Assembly (NCBI GenBank): GCA_015548865.1
Contig: JADMXW010000033.1
Coordinates: 1 to 38,748 of the forward strand
Reading direction: 5' to 3'
Origin: Serratia marcescens
Lineage (GTDB): Bacteria > Pseudomonadota > Gammaproteobacteria > Enterobacterales > Enterobacteriaceae
DNA length: 38,748 nucleotides
Shown here: positions 28,351 to 37,486 of the stretch, piece by piece
Layout: every line of letters begins with the position of its first letter
Numbering within the stretch: position 1 is the stretch's first letter
Notes under the pieces: model-generated
What the model saw: the letters and a program-made list of their open reading frames with translations, nothing else
The model's database searches: none
What the model was told of the DNA's origin: nothing
Position numbers and translations under genes: made by a program

Positions 28351-28368
28351 TATTTTTCCAGACATTTG

Positions 28369-28374
28369 TATTAT
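28369..28374 (+). promoter_or_regulatory. -10 box of rightward promoter beside the lux box
   Basis: TATTAT (5 of 6 matches to TATAAT), start site near 28381. The lux-box-like element would overlap the -35 region, the usual placement for LuxR-type activation. Confidence 0.45.
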
Positions 28375-28380
28375 TCTATG

Positions 28381-28709
28381 AAAAGTAATGAGGCACTTAT
28401 TACTGTACGTGACTAAAAACCCAGAACACAAAGGGTTAGAAAGACCGATAGCTAAACACCAGGGAATACACACCCTCAGTATAAATAGTAAATTGAGGGT
28501 GTTCGGACTTCAGTGTCGTGACTAACGCATCATAACATTGCTATTACTCTGCCTATAAGAGTAAATCGTTAGCCTCCCCTCCTACAACATCAGATCAAAT
28601 CGTTGATCCTTACACTGCTAAATCCGTTAAATAAGGTGAAACAAGCGTAAGAACCGCAAGATGTACGATGGTGAGTTGTACGCAGAATTAAAAGCGCACT
28701 GCTTTTTTT
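28381..28709 (+). ncRNA. Candidate quorum-controlled small RNA divergent from expR
   Basis: About 330 nt without a plausible gene. Hairpins follow in series: ACACCCTCA/TGAGGGTGT (28470-28502), TTACTC/GAGTAA (28544-28564), GATCAA-ATCG-TTGATC (28593-28608), then an intrinsic terminator. The only frames are 12-16 codons. The layout (lux box, divergent from the luxR-type gene) matches the EsaR-regulated esaS RNA next to esaR in Pantoea stewartii. Promoter and terminator positions are predictions. Confidence 0.45.
28690..28709 (+). terminator. Intrinsic terminator of candidate small RNA
   Basis: AAAAGC-GCACT-GCTTTT followed by three more T (seven T in total), reading rightward toward the end of hemN. 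Confidence 0.65.
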
Positions 28710-28744
28710 GATATTTCACAACTCTGTATATGGCAGAACCCGTC

Positions 28745-28768
28745 ATAGCCGCCAACGTAGGCAGCTAT
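28745..28768 (-). terminator. Hairpin downstream of hemN
   Basis: ATAGC.GCC pairs with GGC.GCTAT (one C/A mismatch) with a 6-nt loop, 12 bp after the hemN stop. It has no T-run. Its counterpart lies beside the relic copy at 26334-26362. Confidence 0.5.
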
Positions 28769-28777
28769 CAGCACACG

Positions 28778-28863
28778 CCATCAAATCACTCGCGAGAACT
28801 GTTGCGTCCTTGCTTTTGCACGCAAATAGCTGTCAAAGCACATGCAGATATTGCGAATCAACA
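28778..28863 (-). repeat. Intact copy of the hemN 3'-end direct repeat
   Basis: These 86 bases include the last 27 codons and stop of hemN. They match 26373-26456 in the same orientation. The copy in the functional gene is intact while the other has drifted. Confidence 0.85.
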
Positions 28864-30154
28864 AGCGGCCTTTCGGTGTTACCACGATCCCCGTAGGGTG
28901 CAATTCAGCCAGACCATCCTGCACCAGCGGTGCCAGCAGGCGCAAATCTTCCGCGAAATAGAGACGGCAATCGATGCCGTAATCCGCTTCAATCGCCGCG
29001 TAGTCCAGACGGAAATTACAGATGAGACTCTTGATCACATCGCGGCGAATACAGTCATCGTGCGTCAAGCGCAGGCCGCGCCACAGTGCATTGCCCTGCT
29101 CACTCACCTTCTCGTAGTAGGTTTTCAGCACCTTTTCATTTTGCGCGTAGCTGTCGCCAATCATGCTGATCGCCGACACGCCCATGCCCAGCAGGTCGGT
29201 CTCACCCTGCGTGGTGTAGCCCTGAAAGTTACGGTGCAATTTACCGGCACGCTGCGCCAGCGCCAGCTCATCATCTGGGCGAGCAAAATGATCCATACCG
29301 ATAAACTGATAGCCCGATTGGGTGAGCGTGGCAATGGTTTGGCGCAGAATCTCTAGCTTTTGCGCTGGGCTCGGCAAATCCGCATCTTTAATTTTACGCT
29401 GGGCAGCAAACAGCGTCGGCAAATGGGCGTAGTTGAACACGCTGAGACGATGAGGGCTCAACTCAGCAACGCGTTGCAGGGTAAAAGCAAAGCTCTCCGG
29501 CGTCTGTTTCGGCAAACCATAGATAAGGTCGATATTGGTAGAAGTGAAGCCAAGCGACTTGGCGCGTTCAATCAGCGCAAAGATAAATGCCTCATCCTGC
29601 TCACGGTTCACCAGGCGTTGCACTTCCTTGTTGAAATCCTGCACGCCCATGCTCAGGCGATTAAACCCTTCCGCACGCAGGTGATCGAGGATATCCAGCT
29701 CGATTTCACGCGGATCGACCTCCAGCGAGGTTTCCACCTCATCCGCGAACTGGAAATTCTCGCGCAACAACGCCATTAACCGGCTGATTTGATCTTTGTT
29801 AAGATAGGTAGGCGTGCCGCCTCCCCAGTGCAGTTGCGTGACAATGCGTCCGGCAAACAGCGGCGCGCGCTGGCGAATCTCCACGGCCAGCACATCAAGG
29901 TATTCTTCTGCTTTGTGCTGCTGGCGTGTCACCAGCTTGTTGCAACCGCAGAAATAGCACAGACGATGACAAAATGGGATATGGACGTAAAGCGACAGCG
30001 GCCGCTGCGGATAACGCGCTATCGCCTGACGGAATGCCACATCGTCATATTGTTCGTTAAACTCCAGCGCCGTGGGATAAGAGGTGTAACGCGGCCCGGA
30101 GTAGTTGTATTTTTGAATTAGGGCTAAATCCCAATCGACGTGTTGTTCTTGCAT
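28781..30154 (-). CDS. hemN: Oxygen-independent coproporphyrinogen III oxidase
   Basis: 457 aa as in E. coli. Radical-SAM enzyme with the 4Fe-4S motif HIPFCHRLCYFCGCNK (CxxxCxxC) near residue 60, and the following WGGGTPTYL and GVQDFNKEVQ segments. It makes protoporphyrinogen IX without oxygen. ATG at 30154 (MQEQHVDW) has a strong AAGGAG 8 nt upstream. It is the third gene of an operon-like run yihI, small membrane protein, hemN. Its 3' end is the site of the direct repeat. Confidence 0.97.
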   Translation of the reverse strand: MQEQHVDWDLALIQKYNYSGPRYTSYPTALEFNEQYDDVAFRQAIARYPQRPLSLYVHIPFCHRLCYFCGCNKLVTRQQHKAEEYLDVLAVEIRQRAPLFAGRIVTQLHWGGGTPTYLNKDQISRLMALLRENFQFADEVETSLEVDPREIELDILDHLRAEGFNRLSMGVQDFNKEVQRLVNREQDEAFIFALIERAKSLGFTSTNIDLIYGLPKQTPESFAFTLQRVAELSPHRLSVFNYAHLPTLFAAQRKIKDADLPSPAQKLEILRQTIATLTQSGYQFIGMDHFARPDDELALAQRAGKLHRNFQGYTTQGETDLLGMGVSAISMIGDSYAQNEKVLKTYYEKVSEQGNALWRGLRLTHDDCIRRDVIKSLICNFRLDYAAIEADYGIDCRLYFAEDLRLLAPLVQDGLAELHPTGIVVTPKGRLLIRNICMCFDSYLRAKARTQQFSRVI

Positions 30155-30158
30155 GCTG

Positions 30159-30335
30159 TTACTCCTTCCGCTTGTATTTCCCAACAGCGCTTTTCAACAA
30201 CAGCTTACGCTGCCCTGTCCCGAACACCGATCGCTGTAGTCGCGTTTTACGCCGGGAAAGCAGCCACAGTTTAACCAACAGACACAGCAGATAACAGAAA
30301 ACCAACACCAAGATGAGACTCAGTAGCCCTTTCAT
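30159..30335 (-). CDS. Single-span small membrane protein between yihI and hemN
   Basis: 58 aa: MKGLLSLILVLVFCYLLCLL gives one transmembrane helix, followed by a strongly basic cytoplasm-like tail (LLSRRKTRLQRS to KYKRKE). The ATG is 3 bp after the yihI stop and the stop is 4 bp before the hemN ATG. The end of the gene carries the hemN Shine-Dalgarno. No own ribosome site is obvious, so translational coupling to yihI is likely. It may be a shortened relative of the DUF2489 proteins found between yihI and hemN in Vibrio and Shewanella (unverified). Function unknown. Confidence 0.7.
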   Translation of the reverse strand: MKGLLSLILVLVFCYLLCLLVKLWLLSRRKTRLQRSVFGTGQRKLLLKSAVGKYKRKE

Positions 30336-30338
30336 CTA

Positions 30339-30914
30339 TCAGAATACGTCTTTCGGGTTATTACGTTTGAGGAGCTGCATCATGTCTTCCTGCTGCGTTT
30401 CCTCTTCGTCATCGTCCATTTCGATTCCCAGCTCATCCATCAAGGCATTGATACGATCGAGTGTACTATCTACCCATTTCTGCTCATTTTTGCTCAACGT
30501 CTCACCGTTATCCAGACGTTCCAGCAGTGCATCGAGGCGATCATCATTCTCCAGCAGAGCCAGCTCCTGCTCTGGGGTCAAGCGCGTTTCGACTACTGTT
30601 TCTGCTTTAGGCTTAGTATCTTGTGTGTGATCACGCTGCGGTTTAGTGGTCTGTGACTGTTCGTCACTTACCGTCAGCGCGACAGGTTTTTTGCTACCGA
30701 TGCGCGGGTCGCTTTTTTTCCCCTGACTGGATTGCTTTGCAACTTCCACTGCTGGGTTTGCACGGCTGCCCGCCGCACGACCACTGTGTTTTTTCTGACG
30801 TTTACGTTCCCGACCTTCACTATTAAGCTCGTCGCGAGTTTTTCTCTTGGCTTTAGATGTCGACGCCTTCGCGCCAGGGGCTTTGGTGCCCGAATTTTTC
30901 ACCGGCTGTTTCAT
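30339..30914 (-). CDS. yihI: Der GTPase-activating protein YihI
   Basis: 191 aa (E. coli 169). The basic, low-complexity N-terminus ([23 protein letters not shown]-like stretch) and acidic C-terminus ([11 protein letters not shown]) with [24 protein letters not shown] in between are typical of YihI. YihI stimulates the GTPase Der and so modulates 50S assembly. ATG at 30914 (MKQPVKNSG) is chosen by homology over an upstream in-frame opening. The N-terminal region is longer than in E. coli. It is divergent from engB, itself a ribosome-assembly GTPase. Confidence 0.92.
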   Translation of the reverse strand: MKQPVKNSGTKAPGAKASTSKAKRKTRDELNSEGRERKRQKKHSGRAAGSRANPAVEVAKQSSQGKKSDPRIGSKKPVALTVSDEQSQTTKPQRDHTQDTKPKAETVVETRLTPEQELALLENDDRLDALLERLDNGETLSKNEQKWVDSTLDRINALMDELGIEMDDDEEETQQEDMMQLLKRNNPKDVF

Positions 30915-31063
30915 AACAACACTCTCAGGTAAACAGAAGATAATTGCGGCGGAATCTAGCAGAAAGGCCAGCAATAAAAAAGGGTCGGTGCAACCATTAG
31001 GCGAATTCGCCTTGTGCAACAAAGACTGGCACCGATAACCCCGCGTTTCGGGTCAGTTATAGG

Positions 31064-31069
31064 TATAAT
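31064..31069 (+). promoter_or_regulatory. -10 box of engB promoter
   Basis: Perfect TATAAT placing the transcript start near 31076. This supports GTG 31107 and excludes the earlier in-frame opening at 31014. The -35 is weak. Confidence 0.55.
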
Positions 31070-31106
31070 AGACCCAAAACCACCTATCCAGACAGAGATA
31101 ACCATT

Positions 31107-31757
31107 GTGACCGAACAAGAGAACCCGAACGTGACGCATAATTACAATGTGACGCATTTTGTCACCAGCGCGCCCGATATTCGTCACCTGCCTGCCGATA
31201 GCGGTATCGAAGTGGCTTTCGCCGGGCGCTCCAACGCGGGCAAATCCAGTGCCCTGAATACACTCACCAACCAGAAAAGCCTGGCGCGTACCAGTAAAAC
31301 ACCGGGGCGAACTCAGCTTATCAACCTGTTTGAAGTCACAGACGGCGTGCGTCTTGTCGACCTTCCCGGCTATGGCTATGCCGAAGTTCCTGAAGAGATG
31401 AAGCGGAAATGGCAGAAAGCGCTGGGGGAATATCTGCAAAAACGTGCCTGTCTGCAAGGATTGGTCGTGTTGATGGACATTCGTCACCCGCTGAAAGATC
31501 TCGATCAACAAATGATTGAATGGGCAGTGGCGGTGGAACTGCCGGTGCTCATTCTGCTCACCAAAGCCGATAAATTGGCTTCTGGCGCGCGCAAGGCTCA
31601 GCTAAACACGGTGCGTGAAGCGGTTCTCGCTTTTGGTGGAGATATTCAGGTTGAAGCCTTCTCTTCTCTGAAAAAGCAGGGCGTGGACAAACTGCGCCAA
31701 AAACTCGATCTGTGGTTCAGCACTCGCCCTTCAATACAAGAAAACGCGGATAACTGA
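31107..31757 (+). CDS. engB: Ribosome biogenesis GTPase YihA/YsxC
   Basis: 216 aa with a GTG start at 31107. GTPase motifs: G1 GRSNAGKSS (residues ~36-44), G3 [12 protein letters not shown]4 TKAD, and the [12 protein letters not shown]-terminal segment. It is needed for 50S assembly. The N-terminus is 6 residues longer than in E. coli. In E. coli csrC lies between this gene and yihI; here the 192-bp gap holds no such RNA. Confidence 0.94.
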   Translation: MTEQENPNVTHNYNVTHFVTSAPDIRHLPADSGIEVAFAGRSNAGKSSALNTLTNQKSLARTSKTPGRTQLINLFEVTDGVRLVDLPGYGYAEVPEEMKRKWQKALGEYLQKRACLQGLVVLMDIRHPLKDLDQQMIEWAVAVELPVLILLTKADKLASGARKAQLNTVREAVLAFGGDIQVEAFSSLKKQGVDKLRQKLDLWFSTRPSIQENADN

Positions 31758-31764
31758 GACTAAC

Positions 31765-31797
31765 TGCCGCGATCGTTAGCGATCTTGCGGCATTTTT
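31765..31797 (+). terminator. Intrinsic terminator of engB
   Basis: The outer stem TGCCGC/GCGGCA encloses an inner GATCG/CGATC hairpin and is followed by T5, 8 bp after the engB stop. It faces the spf terminator 15 bp away. Confidence 0.9.
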
Positions 31798-31812
31798 CTA
31801 ACTTTCGCCCAA

Positions 31813-31921
31813 TAAAAAACGCCCCAGTCACCGAAGTGACCGGGGCGGCTAATATTCAGCCAAATCCGATTACGTGAAGTAAAAGGTCTGAAAGATAGAA
31901 CATCTTACCTCTGTACCCTAC
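31813..31921 (-). ncRNA. spf: Spot 42 small RNA
   Basis: The minus-strand sequence begins GTAGGGTACAGAGGTAAGAT and contains TTTCAGACCTTTTACTTCAC and the GCCCCGGTCA/TGACTGGGGC terminator hairpin with T6, nearly identical to E. coli Spot 42 (109 nt). It is an Hfq-dependent repressor of galK and other catabolic mRNAs, itself repressed by cAMP-CRP. It sits between polA and engB as in E. coli. Confidence 0.96.
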
Positions 31922-31928
31922 GTCGTTA

Positions 31929-31956
31929 ACTCTACCCTATTTTTTCGCCAGAACAA
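31929..31956 (-). promoter_or_regulatory. spf promoter
   Basis: TTGTTC, a 16-bp spacer, then TAGAGT ending 7 nt before the Spot 42 start. A weak CRP-like half site (TGTGA at 31998-32002) lies upstream. Confidence 0.65.
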
Positions 31957-32101
31957 AGGTTTTTTTGTTGTTTAGTTTCATAAAAAATGGCTATGGGTCA
32001 CACAAAGTCAAACAAGCCACCCAATCCTGTAGTTTAATTACAGAAATGAATAACATAATGCGCATTAAACGTTCAGTTGCAACATCCTGTTTTTCTGTAC
32101 A

Positions 32102-34888
32102 TTAATGCGCCTCATCCCAATTTTTACCTTCGCCTACATCCACACGCAGCGGAACATTTAGCGACATACAACCTTCCATCAGGGTAACGATCTTTTGTTT
32201 TGCCGCATCCAGCACCGATTCATGTACTTCAAACACCAATTCATCGTGTACCTGCATGATCATATGTACCTGCGGCTGCTCCTGCTGTAGCCAATTATCG
32301 ATCGCAATCATCGCCTTCTTGATGATGTCGGCAGCAGTACCCTGCATCGGGGCGTTAATGGCAGCACGTTCCGCAGCTTTGCGGCTCATCGCATTGCGTG
32401 AATGAATATCCGGTAAATAGAGACGGCGCCCATCCAGCGTCTGCACATAGCCTTTCTCAGCGGCCTCCTGACGAGTTCTTTCCATGTAGTCTTGCACGCC
32501 AGGATAGCGCTCGAAGTAAAGGTTCATATAGCGTTGCGACTCGGCGCGGGGGATACCCAATTGACGTGACAAGCCGAAGGCGCTCATGCCATAAATCAAA
32601 CCAAAGTTGATCGCCTTGGCACTACGACGCTGCTCTCCCGTGACGTTCTCCAGCGGCAAGCCAAAAACCTCTGCGGCGGTGGCTCGGTGAATATCCAGCC
32701 CGTCGGCAAACGCCTTGAGTAACCCTTTATCACCAGAGAGGTGCGCCATAATGCGTAACTCAATCTGAGAGTAGTCTGCCGCCACGATGCAATACCCTTC
32801 AGGAGCAATAAACGCCTGACGGATACGTCGCCCTTCATCATTACGCACCGGGATGTTTTGCAGGTTAGGATCGCTGGAGGAAAGACGCCCCGTCGCCGTG
32901 ACCGCTTGATGGTATGACGTGTGTACCCGCTGGGTCAGCGGGTTAATCATCAGCGGAAGCTTGTCGGTATAAGTCGATTTTAATTTCGCTAGCCCACGAT
33001 ATTCCAGAATACGTTTGGGCAGCGGATAGTCATGCGCCAACTCTTCCAGCACTTCTTCATTGGTGGAGGGCGCACCTTTCGGCGTTTTCTTTAACACTGG
33101 CAGCTTTAGCTTGTCGTACAAGATCCCCTGCAACTGCTTGGTAGAGGCAAGATTAAACGTTTCTCCTGCCAGTTCATGTACTTCAGTTTCCAACTCAGCC
33201 AGGCGTGCCGTCAATTCCTGAGAATGCTGCGCTAGAATTCCAGAATCAATCAACACGCCCTGGCGTTCAATGCGAGACAGCACCGGTACCAACGGCATAT
33301 CGATATCGCGGAACACTTTCACCAATTCCCCCTGTTGTTGCAGTTGTTCCCACAGGGTTTGGTGCAAATGCAGAGTAACATCCGCATCTTCTGCAGCGTA
33401 GGTACTGGCCTGCTCAACAGGGATCTGGTTGAAGGTAAGCTGGTTCTTGCCTTTGCCAGCAATCTCTTCGAACGAAATGGTTTTGTGTTGCAGATAGCGC
33501 TCAGCGAGACTGTCCATGTCATGACGGCCCGCCACGCTGTTTAGCACGTAAGACTCCACCATGGTGTCATACGCGATACCGCGTAGCTCAATGTCATAGC
33601 GCTTCATCACGCCCTGATCGAATTTCAGATTCTGCCCGATTTTGCGCAGCGCGCTATCTTCTAGCAGCGGCTTGAGCAATTCCAGTGCCCTAGCTCTGTC
33701 GATTTGATCCGGTGCATCAAGATAATCGTGCGCCAATGGCAAATAAGCCGCTTCACCCGCCGTCACAGCGAATGACATACCCACCAGATTCGCACTCAGC
33801 GTATCCAAACCGTCCGTTTCCGTATCAAACGCAAACTCTCCCGCCTTTTGGATACGGGCTATCCACGACAGTAAAGTTTCTTCATCCTGAATAGTGACAT
33901 AGCCTTCGCGGCTCAAGGAAATAGTCGCTTCCGTTTGCGGCTGCTCTTGCACCTTGGGTGTTGGCTGCGAAACCTGGGATTGCCCTTTACGTGCCTGCAT
34001 CCAGGTTCCACCTTCAATATCGGCCATCCAGCGTTTGAAATCATAGCGCTTAAACAACCCGTGCAGTGCATCTACATCGGGTTCATTCACCGTCAGCTCA
34101 CCGCAGGTCAGATCCAACGCGACGTCAGTTTTGATTGTCGCCAGTTGATAAGAAAGGTATGCCGCTTCTTTATGCTGTTCCAGTTTTTGCGCCATTGTCT
34201 TTGCGCCGCGAAACGACAGCGTGGCAATTTTGTCCAGATTATCGTACAGGGTATCTAACCCCCCCAATCCCTGAAGTAACGCCTGTGCCGTTTTTTCACC
34301 TACGCCCGGCACACCAGGAATGTTATCCGATGCATCTCCCATCAGGGCCAGAAAATCGATAATCAGCTCCGGCGGGATACCGTATTTGTCGCAGACTTCT
34401 TGCGGCCCAAGCACCGTATTGTTCATAGTGTTGATAAGCGTGATCGTCGGTGACACCAGTTGCGCCATGTCTTTATCACCAGTGCTTATCAGTACTGGCG
34501 TACCCGCACATTCCGCCTGACGAGCCAGCGTACCAATCACGTCATCCGCTTCCACACCGCTTACAGCCAACAAAGGTAGCCCCATGGCACGCACCATCGC
34601 GTGCAGAGGCTCAATCTGCGCACGCAGATCGTCCGGCATTGGTGGGCGATGCGCCTTGTAGTTCTCGAACAGTTCGTCGCGGAACGTTTTTCCTTTGGCA
34701 TCAAACACCACAGCGACATGGCTGGGAGAGAACTGAAGCAATAGGCTGCGCAGCATATTCAGCACACCGTACATGGCGCCTGTCGGCTCGCCTGCGTTGT
34801 TCGTCAAAGGGGGAAAGGCGTGGTAGGCACGGTATAAATACGACGAGCCATCAACCAAAATTAACGGGTTTTGTGGAATCTGAACCAT
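32102..34888 (-). CDS. polA: DNA polymerase I
   Basis: 928 aa as in E. coli. The N-terminal 5' nuclease (residues ~1-320, with [14 protein letters not shown] and GDKDMAQLV) is followed by a 3'-5' exonuclease with an intact Exo I motif ([11 protein letters not shown]). The family-A polymerase domain carries ADYSQIELR (motif A), [16 protein letters not shown] (motif B) and VHDELVFEV (motif C). It replaces RNA primers and fills repair gaps. spf lies immediately downstream on the same strand. Confidence 0.98.
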   Translation of the reverse strand: MVQIPQNPLILVDGSSYLYRAYHAFPPLTNNAGEPTGAMYGVLNMLRSLLLQFSPSHVAVVFDAKGKTFRDELFENYKAHRPPMPDDLRAQIEPLHAMVRAMGLPLLAVSGVEADDVIGTLARQAECAGTPVLISTGDKDMAQLVSPTITLINTMNNTVLGPQEVCDKYGIPPELIIDFLALMGDASDNIPGVPGVGEKTAQALLQGLGGLDTLYDNLDKIATLSFRGAKTMAQKLEQHKEAAYLSYQLATIKTDVALDLTCGELTVNEPDVDALHGLFKRYDFKRWMADIEGGTWMQARKGQSQVSQPTPKVQEQPQTEATISLSREGYVTIQDEETLLSWIARIQKAGEFAFDTETDGLDTLSANLVGMSFAVTAGEAAYLPLAHDYLDAPDQIDRARALELLKPLLEDSALRKIGQNLKFDQGVMKRYDIELRGIAYDTMVESYVLNSVAGRHDMDSLAERYLQHKTISFEEIAGKGKNQLTFNQIPVEQASTYAAEDADVTLHLHQTLWEQLQQQGELVKVFRDIDMPLVPVLSRIERQGVLIDSGILAQHSQELTARLAELETEVHELAGETFNLASTKQLQGILYDKLKLPVLKKTPKGAPSTNEEVLEELAHDYPLPKRILEYRGLAKLKSTYTDKLPLMINPLTQRVHTSYHQAVTATGRLSSSDPNLQNIPVRNDEGRRIRQAFIAPEGYCIVAADYSQIELRIMAHLSGDKGLLKAFADGLDIHRATAAEVFGLPLENVTGEQRRSAKAINFGLIYGMSAFGLSRQLGIPRAESQRYMNLYFERYPGVQDYMERTRQEAAEKGYVQTLDGRRLYLPDIHSRNAMSRKAAERAAINAPMQGTAADIIKKAMIAIDNWLQQEQPQVHMIMQVHDELVFEVHESVLDAAKQKIVTLMEGCMSLNVPLRVDVGEGKNWDEAH

Positions 34889-35345
34889 GTTCTGTCATGA
34901 CCTATATCGTCCATCATGGCGCTAAGCATGCCATAGCTCACCGCAAGAGACGAACGTTAACGCACAGAAAACCGCAAAACTGCCATGCGTGAAGCAAAAA
35001 ACCTGTGGATAACTTTGTGCATAGAAAGAAAGAGGTTTAATGTCGACATTGCTACATCAAAAAACAATTCACATATTATGGCCTTTTTTCAGCAAGATAG
35101 AGAAATATTTTCGATAAGTCTGCATACTATAAAAAACATTTCTTTTGTGGATAGATATAACTTAAACATGAATTAAACATCGCTTAAGCCAAAAGAACAT
35201 ACGTGAGATATGATATATTCTAGAGTTTGGTTCGAATAATTCGAGTGACCAAAAGTTAGAAAGTTAATTAGTCATGATGAACATATTTAGGTAAAGTGTT
35301 TGAGTAAACGAGCTCACTCAACACACACATAATGAGAAGAATAAC
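34889..35345. other. AT-rich polA-dsbA intergenic region
   Basis: About 460 bp with no credible gene. It holds the polA upstream region, a perfect DnaA box (TGTGGATAA, 35004-35012), a one-mismatch box (35156-35164) and a short inverted repeat (TTGAGT/ACTCAA, 35300-35321). E. coli has yihG here; nothing of it remains. Confidence 0.5.
35004..35012 (-). promoter_or_regulatory. DnaA box upstream of polA
   Basis: On the minus strand it reads TTATCCACA, the strict consensus, 116 bp before the polA start codon. A regulatory role is inference. Confidence 0.4.
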
Positions 35346-35378
35346 AAAAATAGCTGCGCCTGTTATCAAGCGCAGCTA
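35346..35378 (-). terminator. Intrinsic terminator of dsbA
   Basis: On the minus strand, TAGCTGCGC-N10-GCGCAGCTA is followed by T5, just past the dsbA stop. Confidence 0.93.
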
Positions 35379-35389
35379 GTCGAAAAGTG

Positions 35390-36013
35390 TTATTTTTTCT
35401 CGATGAGGAATTTCACAACATCAGCATATTGCTTCACATATGCATCCATTGAACTTGTATCCAAACCATCGCTTTTCACCATATATTTGCCATTAACAAA
35501 CATGGCCGGTACACCACGCAGTTGCAAATCAGCAGCGGCTTTTTCTTGCTGAGCAACCAAAGATTTAACCACAAAGCTATTCAATGCACCGTCATAATCT
35601 TCAGCTTTAACACCCGCCGCCACAAATACCTTGCGAATATCATCGGTGGTTTTCAGCGTTTGGCTTTTTTGCACTGCGTCAAACATTAATGGGGTAACCT
35701 TATCTTCTACACCCAAGGCGATGGCCACAGCCCAAGCTTGCGTCAGTTCTTTACCTAAAGGTCCAAGAAAATCGACGTGATAACGGGTAATCTTGGTATC
35801 CGCCGGCAGCACCTTACTTACCGCCTCAGGAATATGATAAACCTCAGCAAACTGATAACAATGCGGGCAGTAAAATGAGAAAAACTCAAGCACCTGTGGT
35901 AATTGAGGTACCGGTTTATTCACTTCAACATACTGTTTTCCATCAGAAAAATCTGTCGCTGATGCACCGAAGGCCAACATGATGCCCAATAATGCCGCAA
36001 ATACACTCTTCAT
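35390..36013 (-). CDS. dsbA: Periplasmic thiol:disulfide oxidoreductase DsbA
   Basis: 207 aa precursor with a signal peptide ([19 protein letters not shown], cleavage about residue 19). The thioredoxin-fold active site is Cys49-Pro-His-Cys52 (FYCPHCYQF), and the cis-Pro loop is [10 protein letters not shown]. It oxidises cysteines in exported proteins and is recharged by DsbB. ATG at 36013 has GGAGAG upstream. It lies 23 bp after srkA, with which it is probably co-transcribed, as in E. coli. Confidence 0.97.
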   Translation of the reverse strand: MKSVFAALLGIMLAFGASATDFSDGKQYVEVNKPVPQLPQVLEFFSFYCPHCYQFAEVYHIPEAVSKVLPADTKITRYHVDFLGPLGKELTQAWAVAIALGVEDKVTPLMFDAVQKSQTLKTTDDIRKVFVAAGVKAEDYDGALNSFVVKSLVAQQEKAAADLQLRGVPAMFVNGKYMVKSDGLDTSSMDAYVKQYADVVKFLIEKK

Positions 36014-36036
36014 ATAACACATCTCTCCGTTAAACA

Positions 36037-37023
36037 TCAGTACATGGACAATAGCTGTAAAGGAGGCTCCTGTAACAGCTTAACCTGTTCAGTAAATATT
36101 GCTGTTTGCCTGAACCAGAAATCATCTTCTTGTATCCAAGGAAAGCTCGGGGGAAATGCCGGATCTTCCCAACGGCGAATAACCCATGCTAAATAATGTA
36201 CCATTCGCATTGCCCGAAGCGGCTCAATTAACGCCAGCTCTTTCTCCTGAAACGTCATAAACTCACTGTAGGCTTCAAGCAGAATATCGAGTTGAATTCG
36301 CTGTTCCTGACGTTCGCCATGAAGCAACATCCATAAATCCTGCACTGCAGGTCCGTTGCGGGCATCATCTAAATCGACAAATAACGGGCCGTCGCGCCAA
36401 AGAATATTCCCTGGATGACAATCACCGTGCAATCGGAGAAAAGAGGCATCCAACGTCCAATAGCGTTTTACCATGTCTATAAGTTGCTGGGTGGACTGTA
36501 AAAAGAGATCTCGACGCGCAGCAGGAATAAGTCGCGTTTGCGTCAATAACTGATAAGGCTTGTCGAGATATTCCTCAACCCCCATGGTGGGGCGAGCCAT
36601 AAAAATCGCTTTTTGTCCCGTCTGGTGCCAACGCCCTAGAAAACGGCCAACACCTTCCAATTGCTCATCATTATCCATTTCATATTGCCTCCCCCCAACG
36701 CTTGGGAAAACCGCAAAATAAAATCCATCATAACAATGCAGGGTTTGACCATTGAGCTTCAAGGGTGCCACGACGGGCACCTCATCTTCGACCAATGCAA
36801 GGGCAAAATCGTGCTCTTCCTGAATTTGCTCCTGCGTCCAACGTTCTGGACGATAGAATTTAACAACAAAACGGTGCCGGTCTTCATCCATAAACTGATA
36901 AACCCGGTTTTCATAGCTGTTAAGCGCCGTCAAACCAGAATCAACACGAATACCTACCGCAAAAAGCGCATCGATAATCAGCGAGGGAAACAGCGTTTGA
37001 AAATTAAACACTGAATTTTGCAT
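36037..37023 (-). CDS. srkA: Stress response serine/threonine kinase SrkA (YihE/RdoA)
   Basis: 328 aa, the same length as E. coli SrkA when started at 37023 ([11 protein letters not shown]). Kinase features: [11 protein letters not shown] (Lys), catalytic [12 protein letters not shown] and metal-binding [11 protein letters not shown]. It is a cytoplasmic kinase protecting against Cpx-linked envelope and oxidative stress. An in-frame ATG cluster at 37032-37038 has a slightly better GAG upstream, so the exact start is open. Confidence 0.95.
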   Translation of the reverse strand: MQNSVFNFQTLFPSLIIDALFAVGIRVDSGLTALNSYENRVYQFMDEDRHRFVVKFYRPERWTQEQIQEEHDFALALVEDEVPVVAPLKLNGQTLHCYDGFYFAVFPSVGGRQYEMDNDEQLEGVGRFLGRWHQTGQKAIFMARPTMGVEEYLDKPYQLLTQTRLIPAARRDLFLQSTQQLIDMVKRYWTLDASFLRLHGDCHPGNILWRDGPLFVDLDDARNGPAVQDLWMLLHGERQEQRIQLDILLEAYSEFMTFQEKELALIEPLRAMRMVHYLAWVIRRWEDPAFPPSFPWIQEDDFWFRQTAIFTEQVKLLQEPPLQLLSMY

Positions 37024-37091
37024 AGCCGTCATCATCACTCGCAGAAGTAATTAAAATAAGCGTGAAAAAGCGGCACATATCGATAAGCGTA

Positions 37092-37361
37092 TCAGTCCTT
37101 GATAACACCCCGGGCACGCAGCAGTGCTGTTTTGAAATCTTCCTCATAATCCTTTTTCAAGCCAGGGATGACTTGCTCTTTATCCGCATCACGCATTTTC
37201 AAATGGTAGATCAGGATATCATCTGTCAGCTCACTTAGCTGCCCCTGGAACCCCGCCTCCTGTGCAAGTTTTTGTAAAAATTGGACCAGGTTCAGGTCCG
37301 GATCTTTTTGCCAAGCAGGGTGTAGTAATTCGACCAACTCATTAACGCGATGACATTTCAT
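37092..37361 (-). CDS. yihD: DUF1040 protein YihD
   Basis: 89 aa, the same length and near-identical pattern to E. coli YihD ([43 protein letters not shown]). Small, helical and cytoplasmic; biochemical role unknown. It is the first gene of the yihD-srkA-dsbA run and is divergent from mobA. Confidence 0.95.
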   Translation of the reverse strand: MKCHRVNELVELLHPAWQKDPDLNLVQFLQKLAQEAGFQGQLSELTDDILIYHLKMRDADKEQVIPGLKKDYEEDFKTALLRARGVIKD

Positions 37362-37486
37362 GGTTTAATCCTCTTATACAGATATTAATATCACCTTAGC
37401 AGCCTTAATCACGGGAGGAAAGCGCTTGGCGTCAGGAATTATTTTGCCCAGAATAGAGCCATTGCGGCGCGACAAAGAGGGAGCTC

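Noticed and set aside
28661-28711. 16-codon frame MYDGELYAELKAHCFF before the terminator
   Set aside because: No Shine-Dalgarno sequence; it runs into the terminator hairpin and resembles no known leader peptide.
28730-29356. 208-codon plus-strand frame over the hemN end
   Set aside because: Antisense shadow of hemN; it also crosses the repeat and the hemN hairpin.
34450-34992. 180-codon plus-strand frame over the polA start
   Set aside because: Pro/Arg/His-rich antisense translation of the polA 5' end; no start signals.
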